A stretch of DNA of 64,000 nt, from the NCBI GenBank assembly GCA_045587545.1, contig JAZNCN010000011.1:1-64000 (forward strand), in the 5' to 3' direction. The first letter of the stretch is position 1; every line of letters starts with the position of its first letter. The notes under the pieces are model-generated. The model was not told the DNA's origin, searched no databases, and saw only the letters and a program-made list of their open reading frames with translations. Shown here in pieces: positions 18,601 to 27,212 of this stretch. The position numbers and the translations under genes were made by a program. The stretch is from Caccoplasma_A sp045587545. GTDB taxonomy: Bacteria; Bacteroidota; Bacteroidia; Bacteroidales; G3-4614.

Positions 18601-19506
18601 GCCTTTTATTTAGCTCAATTGCTAAAATTGGATATATTACCGATGATTATTTATGGAGCAGGTCAAATATCTGCTAAAAAACAAGGATTTTATATAAAAT
18701 CGGGTATTCTTGCAATTAAAACAATGGAGCGAGTTAAATATGGCGATACAAAATTTGGAGTAACATATCAGGAACAGGCAAAAAATTTCAGAAAGTGGTA
18801 TATTGAACAATATAAAAATCTTAATGATGAATTGGGTAGAACTTATAATTCATATTTTAGAACCACGTTAATAAAAAATTACATCTACAAAGGTCCTGTA
18901 ATAGAATGGTATATGCGTATAAAATGTCGGATTGACGGCTATTATGATTTTTGGGATAGAATTATCCCTCGTAATGCATCGGTTACGGATATAGGCTGTG
19001 GTTATGGTCAGATGGATTTTATGTTGGCATTGTTATCTCCTGAAAGACATATTGTTGCGGTAGATTATGATAATGATAAAATTGAACTTGCAAAGAATTC
19101 GTTTTTAGCTAAGAAACTTAATGTAAAATTTATATACGCAGATATGCTTACATTAGAATTTCCAAAATCTGATGTATTCATATTTAATGATAGTTTGCAT
19201 TATGTTGATGTAGAATCTCAGAGGGCGGTATTAATAAAGGCAATTAAAAACTTAAATAGAGGAGGTTTAATTATTGTTAGAGATGGAGATGTCTCAAATG
19301 GGAAGAACCATGAAAAAATTGTTAATACAGAGATATGGTCAACTGAGATTTTAAAGTTTAATAAGGCCGAGAATCAGTTGTGTTTTGTTAGTGCTGACTA
19401 TATGAGGCAGATAGCAGAAGAGAACAATATGAAAATTAAAATTAGAAGTTGTGATAAAGATAGTTCAGAAACCCTATATATATTAACTAATAATGAACAA
19501 AAGTAA
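15679..19506 (+). CDS. Three-domain fusion: RND/MMPL exporter, PlsC acyltransferase and methyltransferase
   Basis: The 1275-residue product has three parts. Residues about 15-800 form an MMPL/RND transporter: an N-terminal helix, a periplasmic loop, a five-helix block from about 260, a second loop, and a second block from about 650 with GIGDDFSIF. Residues about 870-1050 form a PlsC-type acyltransferase with NHQSFID (about 889-895, the H-x4-D motif) and FPEGTRS (about 957-963). Residues about 1095-1275 form a class I methyltransferase with DIGCGYGQMD (about 1103). The transporter probably extracts the pigment lipid from the inner membrane and the other two domains finish it. No frameshift separates the domains. 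The gene overlaps both neighbours, by 8 and 14 nt. Confidence 0.87.
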   Translation: MSKIFIHIYEWFERHKAIFYLVLFLSVAILGLMASQISFQENITNFFNESGEKNKIFENVSFKDKIVVMITGNEPDNIITSAEIFEGRLSPLIEEGEINSIVAYADDEAINKCISFVYDNLPIFLVDEDYSQLNKRISSDSISKSIENVYNMLVSPSGMIVGDILMKDPLCIGTHILKRFEGLNPDLDYEIYEGRLFTSDLSTMLIFVQPANGIGDTGNNDKLISALEDAENIAEIEGVNIECIGGPIVAVHNARQIKNDTAITLGIAILFILLVIYLSFKNKWSIPLIIIPPLFGIIFALAMVWLTQGEISTIAIGAGTVVLGISLSYSIHIVAHLNHIHSPKKIIEELTTPLTLGCFTTIGAFAALMFTSSSLLQDMGLFSVFALIGTTLFCLIFMPQFLRGVGESKKSLLLEKIEGLVGYKYEKNRWIVIPVILITIIALFFYNDVKFDDNMSNINFMPQHIIDAEFRSKTIFGDESKDVYIITGNKDFDSLTYEYAQINDLMAKFKNEGKIEDVTTICDFVVSPEEQKRRIDKWNNFWKENGSKTLSLIEDESSKYGFRQNTFSQFSQLITKEYSQCHYTAEEIKDIPIISDWINSSDEYLSILSRISLEDKYKQEIYSRIDSIKSSIVIDRAYFTSKMVESTSDDFNYILLVSSLIVFFALLISYGRIELTLLTFLPMAISWIIILGLMAIFDIKFNIVNIILATFIFGIGDDFSIFIMDGLLQEYKNGKKVLAAHKTAIFFSAFTAIVGMGVLIFAQHPALKSIALISVLGLSVVVLVSYTIQPMLFKLLVTKQTEKGGFPYTFGAIFNTIYCFSNFLIGCIFIQMYMLVLMLLPIKKEKKKLYFHKIVFWITRLYNSSSFTTKTIRINPFKEDYNKPALIIANHQSFIDILLMLSVSPKMVMVTNSWVWNSPFFGWIVKYADFHHSADGYEVLAERLKKRVEEGYSVVIFPEGTRSADCSIQRFHKGAFYLAQLLKLDILPMIIYGAGQISAKKQGFYIKSGILAIKTMERVKYGDTKFGVTYQEQAKNFRKWYIEQYKNLNDELGRTYNSYFRTTLIKNYIYKGPVIEWYMRIKCRIDGYYDFWDRIIPRNASVTDIGCGYGQMDFMLALLSPERHIVAVDYDNDKIELAKNSFLAKKLNVKFIYADMLTLEFPKSDVFIFNDSLHYVDVESQRAVLIKAIKNLNRGGLIIVRDGDVSNGKNHEKIVNTEIWSTEILKFNKAENQLCFVSADYMRQIAEENNMKIKIRSCDKDSSETLYILTNNEQK

Positions 19507-20992
19507 ATATGACGTTATAATAATAGGTGGAGGATTAGGAGGCCTTACATCTGCAGCAATATTGAGTAAAGAGGGGCTTAGTGTATGTCTCCTTGAACAG
19601 CATAGTGTAATTGGAGGCTGTTTGCAATCGTTTAAAAGGGGTGAACATTATCTTGATACCGGAATGCATTATGTTGGAAGCTTGTCAGAGGGGCAAATAA
19701 TGCATCAATGTTTCAAATATTTTGGTATTATTGATGAACTCCGTTTACATAAGTTAGATGAAAATGGATTTGACCATTTTCATTTTAAAGATGGTACAAG
19801 TTTTTGCCATGCAATGGGATATGAAAGATTTATTGATAATCTATCTTCTAAGTTCCCTGGAGAAAGAGAAAATCTAAAAGCTTTATGTAAGAAAATTAAG
19901 AGTGTAGGAGAATTTATATCCCCTCAAGTACTTAGGTCCGGAAAAATATCTAATGGAGGAATGGAGAGTTTTTTTGTCTCAGGATATAGTATAATAGAGG
20001 AATATATTAAAAATGAAAAGTTAAAAAAGGTTCTTTTTGGAAATTCAGGATTGTATGCCGGAGATAATATAAGAACATCGTTGTATGAATATGCAATGAT
20101 AACACATTCTAATATAGAGGGAGCTTATGCTTTTGTTGATGGTTCTCAGCAACTTGCTGATTTACTCGTTAGGCAGATAAGATTAAATGGAGGTGAGGTA
20201 TTTCTTAAATCAAAGGTTTCAAAAATTCATTTAGAGAAGGATAATGTAGAGTATGTCGAATTGGAGTCAGGTGAAAGATTAAATGCAAATTACTATATAT
20301 CTTCTCTTCACCCATCTTTAACATTCTCTATGTTGGAAAATAACACGGTGTATAAAAAAGCTTTCTTTACCAGAATAAAATCATTACCTAATACATACGG
20401 AATATTTACAACATACTTAACGATAAAACCGAATACTGTTAAGTATTTAAATCAGAATCATTATTTCTTTAATAATAAAGAGATATGGTCGATAGAAGGG
20501 GATTACAAAGGTTATAATATACCAGGAATTCTTCTTTGTATGCGACCTAATTCAACATCGGAATATACAAATGTAATTACATTGATGACCCCAATGTTAT
20601 ATTCGCAGTGTGAAAAGTGGGTAGATACTAAGGTAGGGAGAAGAGGTGCTGATTATAAAGAGTTTAAAGAGCAATTTAGTGAGGCAGTGGTTGATTTTGT
20701 TTCTCAATATAATCCGAATTTACGTAATTGTATAGAAAAAATATATACAGCATCACCTCTTACGTATAGAGATTATACGTCGATACCAGAGGGAAGTGCA
20801 TACGGATTAATAAAGGACTGTCGTAATCCAATGGTAACAATGTTTTCTCCAAAAACACGAATAGCCAATTTGTTAATAACAGGTCAAAATCTCAATATTC
20901 ATGGTTGTCTTGGTACAACTATGTCTTCAATAATAACATCTTCAGAAATTATAGGAGAAGAGTACTTGGCAAAAAAGATAGGAAATGCGTAA
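19493..20992 (+). CDS. FAD-dependent oxidoreductase, CrtI/retinol-saturase-like
   Basis: This 499-residue protein has an N-terminal dinucleotide-binding motif in VIIIGGGLGGLTSA (residues about 8-21) with LLEQHSVIGGCLQSF after it, and the C-terminal FAD motif LLITGQNLNIHGCLGTTMSS. This is the phytoene desaturase/all-trans-retinol saturase superfamily. In this cluster it may introduce or isomerise a double bond of the polyene or oxidise the aryl head; similar enzymes are found in flexirubin clusters. It overlaps the exporter fusion by 14 nt and the next gene by 8 nt. Confidence 0.83.
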   Translation: MNKSKYDVIIIGGGLGGLTSAAILSKEGLSVCLLEQHSVIGGCLQSFKRGEHYLDTGMHYVGSLSEGQIMHQCFKYFGIIDELRLHKLDENGFDHFHFKDGTSFCHAMGYERFIDNLSSKFPGERENLKALCKKIKSVGEFISPQVLRSGKISNGGMESFFVSGYSIIEEYIKNEKLKKVLFGNSGLYAGDNIRTSLYEYAMITHSNIEGAYAFVDGSQQLADLLVRQIRLNGGEVFLKSKVSKIHLEKDNVEYVELESGERLNANYYISSLHPSLTFSMLENNTVYKKAFFTRIKSLPNTYGIFTTYLTIKPNTVKYLNQNHYFFNNKEIWSIEGDYKGYNIPGILLCMRPNSTSEYTNVITLMTPMLYSQCEKWVDTKVGRRGADYKEFKEQFSEAVVDFVSQYNPNLRNCIEKIYTASPLTYRDYTSIPEGSAYGLIKDCRNPMVTMFSPKTRIANLLITGQNLNIHGCLGTTMSSIITSSEIIGEEYLAKKIGNA

Positions 20993-22688
20993 AGGAAAAA
21001 AAATAATAATTACGGTATTTTCTCTGTTTGTAGGATTTCCATTAATATTTATCGTAATAATTTTTGCGATAACTCTTGTTCTATATTTTACAGCAGATTT
21101 TAAACAACCCTCACAAGAGATAGATTTAAGTAAATATCAGGTTTTATCCAAAACAGATTCTCTTAAAATATGCAATAATTCTGTAGCCAAACTTAATAAA
21201 TATGGCTTGTGGGAGGTTAAAATATCGGGGAATTCTATAGAGAGAGGTGCTACATATGGATTATTATGTGATAACCTATTGAAATATCAAGAAGATGTAT
21301 TTGTTAATCAGATTCATAATTTGATTTCATCAGAAAGGGCTGTTGAGTTTCTTCATAAATTAATAATTCTATTTAATAGAAATATGGCATTGTATATCCC
21401 CCAAGAGTATAGGGAGGAGATATATGCAATGTCATTATCTTGTACCGATAGATATAATAGCTATGGCTCTCCGTATGTAAGACAATTAAATTACCATGCT
21501 GCTCACGATATAGGTCATGCAATGCAGGACTATATGCTTGTGGGTTGTACATCTTTTGCTTGTTGGGGAGATGAAAGCGAAACTAAGAGCCTAATTTTAG
21601 GTCGTAATTTTGATTTTTATGTTGGAGATGATTTTGCAAAGAATAAAGTTGTTCTTTTTGTTGAACCTACGGAAGGATATCGTTTCGTATCTATATCTTG
21701 GCCCGGAATGATGGGGGTTGTCTCAGGAATGAATGAAAAGGGATTGTCAGTTACAATTAATGCGGCAAAGGGAGAGATCCCTATTTCATCGGCAATGCCA
21801 ATCTCAATCTTAATAAGACATATTTTACAATATGCAAAAAATATAGAAGAAGCATATGATATAGCACAAGGGTATAAAACATTTGTATCGGAATCTATAA
21901 TGGTAGGTTCTGTAAATGATGGGAAGGCTGTAATTATTGAAAAAAACCCTCAAAAAATAGCTCTATATAGTACAACAGACTCTAAAATTTTATCTACAAA
22001 TCATTATCAATCCGATATATTTAGTTCTGATGAATATAATATTGAAAATATAAAGACATCTGATAGTCCATACCGATATGCGAGACTTAAAGAATTATTG
22101 ACAGAATATACTCCAATAGATGTTACTGATGCAGTTAAGATATTAAGAGATAGAAAGGGAAGAGGAGGAAAAGATATAGGATTGAGTAATGAAAAATCCA
22201 TTAATCAATTTATAGCACACCATTCTGTCGTTTTTCAGCCAAATAAATTACGCTTGTGGGTATCAACCTCTCCATGGCAATTAGGAGAGTATATCTGTTA
22301 TGATTTAAATGAAGTTTTTAATGACTCTTCTTTAAATATTAAAACATATATGAAAGAGGAGTTAAATATTTCTTCTGATAGTGTTCTAATAAATGATGAA
22401 TACATACGAGTATGTCAATTTAGAGAGCAACAAAAAGAACTCCATCAAGCGATAAAAGATAATAAGAAGTTATCAGCAGAATATATCAAATCCTTTGTAA
22501 AAAATAACCCTAACTATTTTAAAACATATGAAGTGTTAGGGGATTATATGGAAGCTATAGGAGAGCAGAACAACGCATTAGATTATTGGATACAAGCATT
22601 GGAATTAGAAATACCGCGTAAAGCAGAACAAAATAGGATAATAGAAAAAATTCATAGATATGATAAAGGATATAAATCTTCATTATAA
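20985..22688 (+). CDS. C45-family Ntn-type acyltransferase/hydrolase with N-terminal anchor
   Basis: This 567-residue protein has a membrane anchor at residues about 8-36. The Ntn-hydrolase motif VGCTSFACWGD follows, with Cys188 as probable nucleophile, then GRNFDFY, as in acyl-CoA:6-aminopenicillanate acyltransferase and related C45 peptidases. In that family the chain is cut just before the Cys, which would here leave a long propeptide of about 187 residues. The last 80 residues look like one or two TPR-type helical pairs (NPNYFKTYEVLGDYMEAIG). In the cluster it may transfer or remove the acyl group of the pigment in the periplasm. It overlaps the ligase gene by 29 nt. Confidence 0.8.
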   Translation: MRKGKKIIITVFSLFVGFPLIFIVIIFAITLVLYFTADFKQPSQEIDLSKYQVLSKTDSLKICNNSVAKLNKYGLWEVKISGNSIERGATYGLLCDNLLKYQEDVFVNQIHNLISSERAVEFLHKLIILFNRNMALYIPQEYREEIYAMSLSCTDRYNSYGSPYVRQLNYHAAHDIGHAMQDYMLVGCTSFACWGDESETKSLILGRNFDFYVGDDFAKNKVVLFVEPTEGYRFVSISWPGMMGVVSGMNEKGLSVTINAAKGEIPISSAMPISILIRHILQYAKNIEEAYDIAQGYKTFVSESIMVGSVNDGKAVIIEKNPQKIALYSTTDSKILSTNHYQSDIFSSDEYNIENIKTSDSPYRYARLKELLTEYTPIDVTDAVKILRDRKGRGGKDIGLSNEKSINQFIAHHSVVFQPNKLRLWVSTSPWQLGEYICYDLNEVFNDSSLNIKTYMKEELNISSDSVLINDEYIRVCQFREQQKELHQAIKDNKKLSAEYIKSFVKNNPNYFKTYEVLGDYMEAIGEQNNALDYWIQALELEIPRKAEQNRIIEKIHRYDKGYKSSL

Positions 22689-23964
22689 AACTCAATCTGA
22701 GATAAAACTTTTTCAAGAGGCTCGATTAAAAGAGACATTGAATTATATAGCTGAGCATTCAACTTTTTATAAAAAGTTATTTGCCAAGAATAATATTGAT
22801 ATTTGTTCAATTAATACACTTGAAGATTTAACCAAAATACCAACAACGTCTAAACAAGATTTGCAGCTTTATAACAATGATTTTTTATGCGTAAATCCAT
22901 CATCAATCATTGATTATGTTACAACGTCAGGGACATTGGGGGAGCCTGTTACTTTTGCTTTGACCGAAGGGGATTTGCAGCGATTGGCATATAATGAAGC
23001 AAGTTCGTTTTTTATGGCTGGTTGCACAAAAGAAGATGTTATGCAGTTGATGACAACGATTGACCGTCGTTTCATGGCAGGATTGGCATATTTCCTTGGC
23101 GCACGAGAGCTTGGTTTGGGTATAGTTAGAGTTGGTAATGGAATTCCCGAACTGCAATGGGATACAATTAAAAGAGTTAATTCATCAGTATGTATGGTAG
23201 TGCCATCGTTCTTAACAAAGATGATTGAATTTGCTGAGAAGAATAATATTGATTATAACTCTTCAAATTTAAAAAAGGCAATTTGCATAGGAGAGGCACT
23301 ACGTACTCCAAATGGTGAGTTTACGACTTTGGGAACGAGGATTAGTGAGAAATGGCCTTCATTGGAGTTGTTTTCAACGTATGCTTCTACTGAGATGCAG
23401 ACTTCATTTACAGAATGTGATATGCATAAAGGTGGTCATATTCCAGCTGACCTTATAATTGTAGAATTGCTTGATGATAAAGGCTCTCCTGTAAAAGATG
23501 GAGAACCGGGAGAAGTTACTATAACAACTATTGGAGTAGAGGGAATGCCACTGCTAAGATTTAGAACCGGAGATATCTGTATCCGTTTCTCAGAACCATG
23601 TAAGTGTGGCAGAAATAGTCCTCGATTAAGTTCAGTTATTGGACGTAAGGGGCAAATGATTAAATTTAAAGGGACAACCATATATCCTCCTATATTATTT
23701 GATATTTTGGATAATATCCCTGAAGTTGAAAATTATATAGTGGAGGTATTTACAAATTCTTTGGGTACTGACCAATTACAAATTAGGATAGGAAGTAATA
23801 ATCATTCCGAGGTATTTGTAAAACAAATTAAAGACGTATTTCGCTCAAAGGTTAGGGTTGCTCCGGATATTAAATTTGAATCGGCAGAATTAATATCAAG
23901 ATTACAGATGCCTCCTATGAGTAGGAAGGTAGTTAAGTTTTTTGATTTAAGGCGTAATGTTTAA
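22660..23964 (+). CDS. Adenylate-forming enzyme, PaaK-like (phenylacetate/arylacrylate-CoA ligase family)
   Basis: This 434-residue protein has the PaaK layout. The P-loop-like motif is TTSGTLGEP (residues 88-96), YASTEMQT is the adenylate-binding motif, and the hinge region reads LLRFRTGD, followed by a Cys-containing segment CKCGRNSPR. Its ATP-dependent activation of 4-coumarate or a related acid, onto CoA or an ACP, would supply the starter unit, like ApeH in E. coli. It is the last gene of the operon and begins 29 nt before the end of the C45 gene. Confidence 0.83.
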   Translation: MIKDINLHYKTQSEIKLFQEARLKETLNYIAEHSTFYKKLFAKNNIDICSINTLEDLTKIPTTSKQDLQLYNNDFLCVNPSSIIDYVTTSGTLGEPVTFALTEGDLQRLAYNEASSFFMAGCTKEDVMQLMTTIDRRFMAGLAYFLGARELGLGIVRVGNGIPELQWDTIKRVNSSVCMVVPSFLTKMIEFAEKNNIDYNSSNLKKAICIGEALRTPNGEFTTLGTRISEKWPSLELFSTYASTEMQTSFTECDMHKGGHIPADLIIVELLDDKGSPVKDGEPGEVTITTIGVEGMPLLRFRTGDICIRFSEPCKCGRNSPRLSSVIGRKGQMIKFKGTTIYPPILFDILDNIPEVENYIVEVFTNSLGTDQLQIRIGSNNHSEVFVKQIKDVFRSKVRVAPDIKFESAELISRLQMPPMSRKVVKFFDLRRNV

Positions 23965-23982
23965 CTAATAAATAAAGAAGAG

Positions 23983-24545
23983 ATGAAAAGGATTATTTTT
24001 GTTTTTATTAGTTTAATTGTTTCTGTATCATTAAGTGCAGAAAAAAAAATCCATATTATGTGTATGGAGTAGATTTTTCAAAAGTTAAGGTCTATGCCTC
24101 TAATGACTCTCCCGAAAAATTTGTTCAGGCATTTAAAGATATAAATATCCTTTTTATTTCAGAGAATGATAAATATAGTTTTTATCGTATCCTTAATAAT
24201 AAAGCTGAATTGAGAATAGACCCGATGCTTAAAAAATTATCAAATTGTGATTATCCTGATTTGATAACTTTTGATAGCGAATATGGCGAGATTAATTGTG
24301 CTGAGATTATTAAAGATTATAATCTTTAATAAAAAGAGGGAGTAGGGGTTGTGTTAATAGCAAAATTATTGAATAAACCTCTGGAGAGAGCTATATATGA
24401 CCTCGTTATATTTGATATTTCAACAAGAAATATTTTATATATTAAAGAGGTAGCGGGAGAAGCTTCAGGTTTTGGTTTAAGAAATTACTGGGCAGGATCG
24501 ATATATGATATATTAAGACATGAGAAACGAATAAAAATAGAGTAA
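23983..24545 (+). pseudogene. Broken paralogue of the gene at the left window edge
   Basis: An ATG at 23983 starts a good signal peptide (MKRIIFVFISLIVSVSLSA). A run of nine A at 24041-24049 then shifts the frame: one more A would join the signal peptide to YYVYGVDFSKVK and the rest. Two in-frame TAA codons in tandem (24327-24332) then interrupt the reading where the paralogue has PH between KYNL and TEGVG. After them the frame continues with GVGVVLIAKLL and YDLVIFDI, which match the left-edge gene. One frameshift plus two stops makes an assembly error alone unlikely. It lies 18 nt after the operon, and its 3' end overlaps the DUF1460 gene on the other strand by 33 nt. Confidence 0.8.
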
Positions 24546-25397
24546 TTCTTTATTATTTATTCTTACGATCTTAATACCAATATGGTGTTTAAATTTTGCG
24601 AGGTATTCATTCAGAGGAAGGGGGTCAACGATGACCTCCTTTTTCCCTGATGAGGCATGTAAAAGATGAATTTTACCGTCAACAAATGTGGTAAAACCAA
24701 CGTGTGATATGTCTAACCCCTTAATATCGGTAACAATAGCAATAATATCGCCCTCTCTAATGGTTTCTGTTGTTAGTAGAGTAATTTTATCTTTGGGTAT
24801 ATAAGAGAATGGCAGAGAGGATAAAAACGTCTCAGTGGCTTTTATTTCGCTTAGGATTGTATCAGAAGTAATACCATTATATTTATCTGCATTAAGGCTC
24901 ATAAAGTTTATTGAGCGTTGTTCTGTTTCAATTAGGTTATCAGGTAAAATCTCCTCAACAATACCCATTGTTTGGTTATTATAAATCCATTCACTAAAGT
25001 AGTGTAACCTACTCTCATAACCATTGCACTTCCCATCTCGGTAGCGAATCATCTCTAACTCTTTTGTAAAGGAGTTAAAATCATTTGTTCCCTTGTTTAT
25101 GCAACGAGTAAGAGCTGTAATCGTCTCAACAAAGGTGGTGCAGTCAAGTGAGTCAAATTTCACAACAATACCCTCTGTTTGCTCTCTGTCCAAAGTTCCC
25201 CCTTGATAAGGTATGCCCAAAAATAGTTTGGCAACATCAGTTGTGCTTACATGTTTAGTCTCAAATGTGAGGTTTAGTATCTCCACACACTTTATGGAGT
25301 CTTGCGTAGTGTAATAAACAATATTCTCACTCTCTATTGCGTTTCGGCAAGAGAGTGAGAATAATAGTAGTGATATTAGCAGTATATGGGATTTCAT
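24513..25397 (-). CDS. DUF1460 N-acetylmuramoyl-L-alanine amidase-like lipoprotein
   Basis: This 294-residue protein begins with a lipoprotein-type signal (hydrophobic core then LFSLSC as lipobox). The DUF1460 signature is seen in IPYQGGTLDREQTE and SLDCTTFVETITAL, where the Cys of DCTTF is the likely NlpC/P60-like nucleophile, with His in DISHVGFTTF and in KIHLLHASS. The family is found in Bacteroidota and acts on cell wall peptides or amide bonds in the periplasm. It is the last gene on the minus-strand run that includes ispG, purE and rpoN, 32 nt after ispG. Confidence 0.84.
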   Translation of the reverse strand: MKSHILLISLLLFSLSCRNAIESENIVYYTTQDSIKCVEILNLTFETKHVSTTDVAKLFLGIPYQGGTLDREQTEGIVVKFDSLDCTTFVETITALTRCINKGTNDFNSFTKELEMIRYRDGKCNGYESRLHYFSEWIYNNQTMGIVEEILPDNLIETEQRSINFMSLNADKYNGITSDTILSEIKATETFLSSLPFSYIPKDKITLLTTETIREGDIIAIVTDIKGLDISHVGFTTFVDGKIHLLHASSGKKEVIVDPLPLNEYLAKFKHHIGIKIVRINNKELLYFYSFLMS

Positions 25398-25429
25398 AAT
25401 ATTATGAAATTAGTAATTATTTCTAACAA

Positions 25430-27205
25430 CTACTTCCTATCTTGTTCAATAAATTTCAACAGGCGTTCAACTGCTTCATCTTCGGGAATATTCTTCTCAA
25501 CACACTCTTTGCCCTTATATAGGCTAATTTTACCGCGAGCTGCACCAACATAACCATAGTCTGCATCTGCCATTTCGCCGGGACCGTTTACAATGCACCC
25601 CATAATCCCTATTTTTAACCCTACAAGATGTGAGGTTGCCTCTTTGATGCGGGCTACGGTCTTTTGTAAATCAAATTGTGTACGTCCACAACCCGGACAT
25701 GAGATATATTCGGTTTTAGAGGTTCTCAAACGAGCTGCTTGCAGAATTGAGAATGCTATTGTGGTTATGGTGTTGCTGTTTATGTTGCCTTTATTGCATA
25801 TCATAACACCATCACCGACTCCATCAAGTAGTAAGGCTCCAAGATCTGCACCACTCTTTATCTGTAGTATGTCTTTGTCATTTTCGCTATACTGCATCAT
25901 TAGCACAACAGGGTTGCTACACCCTTTACGTGTAAGTGTGTGCGCAATGGCACGTAACTCGCCAACCTGATTAATGTGGTTGCTGTATGCTAAAACTATA
26001 AAATTTGAGTTGTGTGCTATATAGTTTATAACGTTGTTATCAAGTTCTCCGTAATTAAGTTTTAGGAATATAGCTTCTTGGTGTGAATAATAGTTCTCAA
26101 TATCATCAACGCCTATGACTTTGATGCTGTTGCCATTAATAACACACTCCTCTCCGTTGTAAATATAATCGGGTTTAAGTGTGCCTGACAGAGTACATTC
26201 TCCGTTTTTATTATCGCATATAACAATAGGTGAGTTATTGCCTCCTATATTGTCAACGGCTAAAGATGGGCGACGCTCCATATTAAGATATGAGTAACCT
26301 CTGTATGTTTTTGCATTAATGGTTGGGTGATTGTTGCGAGCAGTAACATACTTTGCTAATGCCGATGCAACAGGTACTTCGTTTTTAGGAGGTTCGCTTA
26401 GTGATACTCTAATAGTATCGCCTATACCATCGCATAGTAATGCGCCTATACCAACTGCCGATTTAATGCGTCCGTCCTCTCCGTCTCCGGCTTCGGTAAC
26501 GCCAAGGTGTAGCGGATAGTTCATATCCTCTTTCTCCATGGCATCAACCAATAGCCTAACCGATTTTAGCATTACTACGGTATTTGATGCCTTAATTGAT
26601 AGTGCTACATTTTCAAAGTTTTCTCGCTTACATACACGAAGGAACTCCATACACGACTCAGCAATACCTTCAGGAGTATCTCCGTATCGGCTCATAATTC
26701 TATCCGATAGAGAACCATGATTAACTCCTATTCTCAAAGCGGTGTTATGCTCTTTACATATATTGAGCAGTTGTATAAAGCGTTCTTCAAGGCGTTTAAT
26801 CTCTTCGCTATAACTCTCGTCGGTATAGTCAATGTGTTTAAAGACTCTTGCACTATCGGTAAAATTACCGGGATTAATTCTTATTTTATCGGTAATTTTA
26901 GCGGCAGCGTCAGCGACATTTGGATTAAAATGAATATCTGCGATAAGAGGAGTGTTGTTTCCTCTCTTTCTTAAGGTGTCTCTGATAATGGCAAGGGCAT
27001 CAACTTCAAGAGTGCCTTGTGTTGTTAAACGCACATAGTCTGCTCCTGCTTCGGCAATTTCCAATACCTGTTTTACACTTGCTTCAATGTCACGAGTAGA
27101 GGTATCGGTCATTGATTGTATTCTAATTGGGTTGTCGCCACCCAATGGAATACCGCCGATATTTGTTACTGAACTAACTCTTCGGCGGTAATTGAAAATA
27201 TCCAT
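25430..27205 (-). CDS. ispG: 4-hydroxy-3-methylbut-2-enyl diphosphate synthase (long form)
   Basis: This is the penultimate enzyme of the MEP isoprenoid pathway, a 4Fe-4S enzyme converting MEcPP to HMBPP. The N-terminal TIM-barrel motif IRIQSMTDTSTRD and the C-terminal iron-sulfur residues in SCPGCGRTQFDL and GIMGCIVNGPGE are present. At 591 residues it is the long form with a middle insertion (about residues 280-470), as found in Bacteroidota, Chlamydia and plants, rather than the roughly 370-residue form of E. coli. It lies 7 nt downstream of purE. Confidence 0.96.
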   Translation of the reverse strand: MDIFNYRRRVSSVTNIGGIPLGGDNPIRIQSMTDTSTRDIEASVKQVLEIAEAGADYVRLTTQGTLEVDALAIIRDTLRKRGNNTPLIADIHFNPNVADAAAKITDKIRINPGNFTDSARVFKHIDYTDESYSEEIKRLEERFIQLLNICKEHNTALRIGVNHGSLSDRIMSRYGDTPEGIAESCMEFLRVCKRENFENVALSIKASNTVVMLKSVRLLVDAMEKEDMNYPLHLGVTEAGDGEDGRIKSAVGIGALLCDGIGDTIRVSLSEPPKNEVPVASALAKYVTARNNHPTINAKTYRGYSYLNMERRPSLAVDNIGGNNSPIVICDNKNGECTLSGTLKPDYIYNGEECVINGNSIKVIGVDDIENYYSHQEAIFLKLNYGELDNNVINYIAHNSNFIVLAYSNHINQVGELRAIAHTLTRKGCSNPVVLMMQYSENDKDILQIKSGADLGALLLDGVGDGVMICNKGNINSNTITTIAFSILQAARLRTSKTEYISCPGCGRTQFDLQKTVARIKEATSHLVGLKIGIMGCIVNGPGEMADADYGYVGAARGKISLYKGKECVEKNIPEDEAVERLLKFIEQDRK

Positions 27206-27212
27206 TTTACTA

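Noticed and set aside
2344..23964. DarA/DarB dialkylresorcinol genes of a full flexirubin cluster
   Set aside because: None of the ketosynthases looks like a KAS III-type DarB, and no cyclohexanedione synthase-like DarA is present.
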